Shown here in pieces: positions 8,855 to 9,305 of a stretch of 9,305 nt of DNA. Origin of the DNA: Hyphomonas sp. (GTDB taxonomy: Bacteria > Pseudomonadota > Alphaproteobacteria > Caulobacterales > Hyphomonadaceae); the NCBI GenBank assembly GCA_029287305.1, contig JARFRJ010000014.1, forward strand, positions 1 to 9,305, read 5' to 3'. Numbering within the stretch: the first letter of the stretch is position 1; the number at the start of each line of letters is the position of its first letter. A model generated the notes under the pieces. That model was not told where the DNA came from. It made no database searches and worked only from the letters and a program-made list of their open reading frames with translations. The position numbers were made by a program, and so were the translations under genes.

Positions 8855-8886
8855 CTAGAGCGTGCCCGAGCTAAAATGAACCAGTT
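8855..8886 (+). repeat. terminal inverted repeat, glyS-proximal end
   Basis: Begins CTAGAGCGTGCCCGAGCTAA and pairs with the reverse complement of 9133-9164, with transitions at repeat positions 11, 17, 25, 27 and 30. It ends 4 bp before the glyS start codon, leaving only GGGG (plus strand) between. Confidence 0.75.
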
Positions 8887-9110
8887 GAGCGCTGTAATTT
8901 TTCGTCTCTGTCAGGAGCTGTTCACGCCGTGGTGCGGGCACCACAAGAGGACAGCGACGCAGCAGAGGCGGAAAAGAACAAGCTGAAACGGTTTTATAAT
9001 GTATTAAGTTCATATGATTATTTCTATTGTCGCTTGGATGTCTTTTTCGCGCTGACAGCGTCAAAGCCCTTGGACGATGCCCGCATCGCCCTGCGGTCTT
9101 TTCCTTGTCA

Positions 9111-9305
9111 TCACAAAAAATCCATTCCATCAAATTGATCCATTTTAACTCGGACACGCTCTAGAAGCCTAAGAGTTGAAAGCGTCGTTTTAGAGAAAAC
9201 AGGTAAAGATGCAAGCTCATCTGTGTACTCCAATAATATATTGCAAATCTTCAGATCAGTCTGCAAGCCGTGCATGCGATCCATCGCAAAGTGGGCTTTT
9301 GGCAG
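9111..9305 (-). CDS. 3' end of an unidentified open frame, fused into the element
   Basis: On the minus strand a frame is open from the right edge to a TGA at 9111-9113, giving 64 residues that read LPKAHFAMDRMHGLQ... near the edge and VRVKMDQFDGMDFL at the end. Of these, about 47 residues lie before the element and the last 17-18 are encoded by its terminal repeat. The other two minus frames are closed here. The protein looks helical and Leu-rich and I do not recognise it; it does not look like GlyQ. A plus-strand frame across 9139-9305 is also open, without a good start codon, so coding on this strand is not certain. If real, it is the C-terminus of the gene upstream of glyS, with its natural end replaced by element sequence. 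Confidence 0.35.
   Translation of the reverse strand: MPKAHFAMDRMHGLQTDLKICNILLEYTDELASLPVFSKTTLSTLRLLERVRVKMDQFDGMDFL
9133..9164 (-). repeat. terminal inverted repeat, distal end
   Basis: Read on the minus strand it begins CTAGAGCGTGTCCGAGTTAA and is the mate of 8855-8886. The TA at 9162-9163 mirrors the TA at 8856-8857 and would be the target-site duplication. Confidence 0.75.

Larger units (their letters stand above)
8855..9164. mobile_element. MITE-like non-autonomous element, possibly IS630/mariner-derived
   Basis: About 310 bp are bounded by near-identical inverted ends (8855-8886 and 9133-9164): 27 of the first 32 positions match and all five differences are transitions. Both borders read CTAG. 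If TA is the duplicated target, the element proper is 8858-9161, beginning GAGCGTG and ending CACGCTC, which fits the TA target habit of the IS630-Tc1/mariner group. No transposase fits in this length. Inside are two tight hairpins, GTGGTGC-GG-GCACCAC (8929-8944, inside an outer GCTGT/ACAGC pairing at 8917-8955) and CGATGC-CC-GCATCG (9075-9088). One open frame (8855-9157, minus) spans nearly the whole element and another (8929-9138, plus) opposes it; neither resembles a known family to me. Family assignment is inference from the ends only. Confidence 0.7.

Noticed and set aside
8929..9138. A 69-codon plus-strand frame treated as a gene
   Set aside because: It starts on the hairpin arm inside the MITE-like element, has no ribosome site I can see, and resembles no known family; kept only as an observation about the element.

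Overview
The window reads as a chromosomal segment of an alphaproteobacterium of moderate GC content. The evidence is the glyS-ppdK gene pair (a frequent alphaproteobacterial neighbourhood), the alpha-type GlyS N-terminus, and a CrbR/ErdR-like regulator beside acs. A marine Caulobacterales/Maricaulales-type or Parvularcula-like host is possible, but this is inference and no species is claimed. Most of the window is ordinary core metabolism; no new defence, CRISPR or biosynthetic system is visible.

Left part (1-3816): a minus-strand unit carries a DcaP-like outer-membrane porin followed 34 bp later by acetyl-CoA synthetase (acs). The acs gene runs off the left edge after 555 codons. Facing away from it across a 162-bp intergenic region rich in short palindromes is a LuxR/NarL-type response regulator resembling CrbR/ErdR, the acetate-switch activators of acs in other proteobacteria. 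The likely reading is a compact acetate uptake, activation and control module. The partner sensor kinase is not in the window.

Middle (3817-4006): a 190-bp non-coding gap between convergent genes holds a degenerate 13-bp tandem repeat, a perfect 15-bp dyad and a weak terminator for the leftward operon.

Right part (4007-8850): glyS (glycyl-tRNA synthetase beta subunit) and ppdK (pyruvate, phosphate dikinase) form a leftward operon whose stop and start codons overlap as ATGA. PPDK makes PEP from pyruvate and so could support gluconeogenesis during growth on acids, although here it is transcribed with a translation gene. The alpha-subunit gene glyQ is not in the window.

Right end (8851-9305): immediately upstream of glyS lies a roughly 304-310 bp non-autonomous element with 32-bp terminal inverted repeats and CTAG/TA at both borders, like an IS630/mariner-type MITE. 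It sits 4 bp from the glyS start codon, which has no visible Shine-Dalgarno sequence. Beyond it an unidentified open frame runs off the right edge; its last codons lie inside the element.
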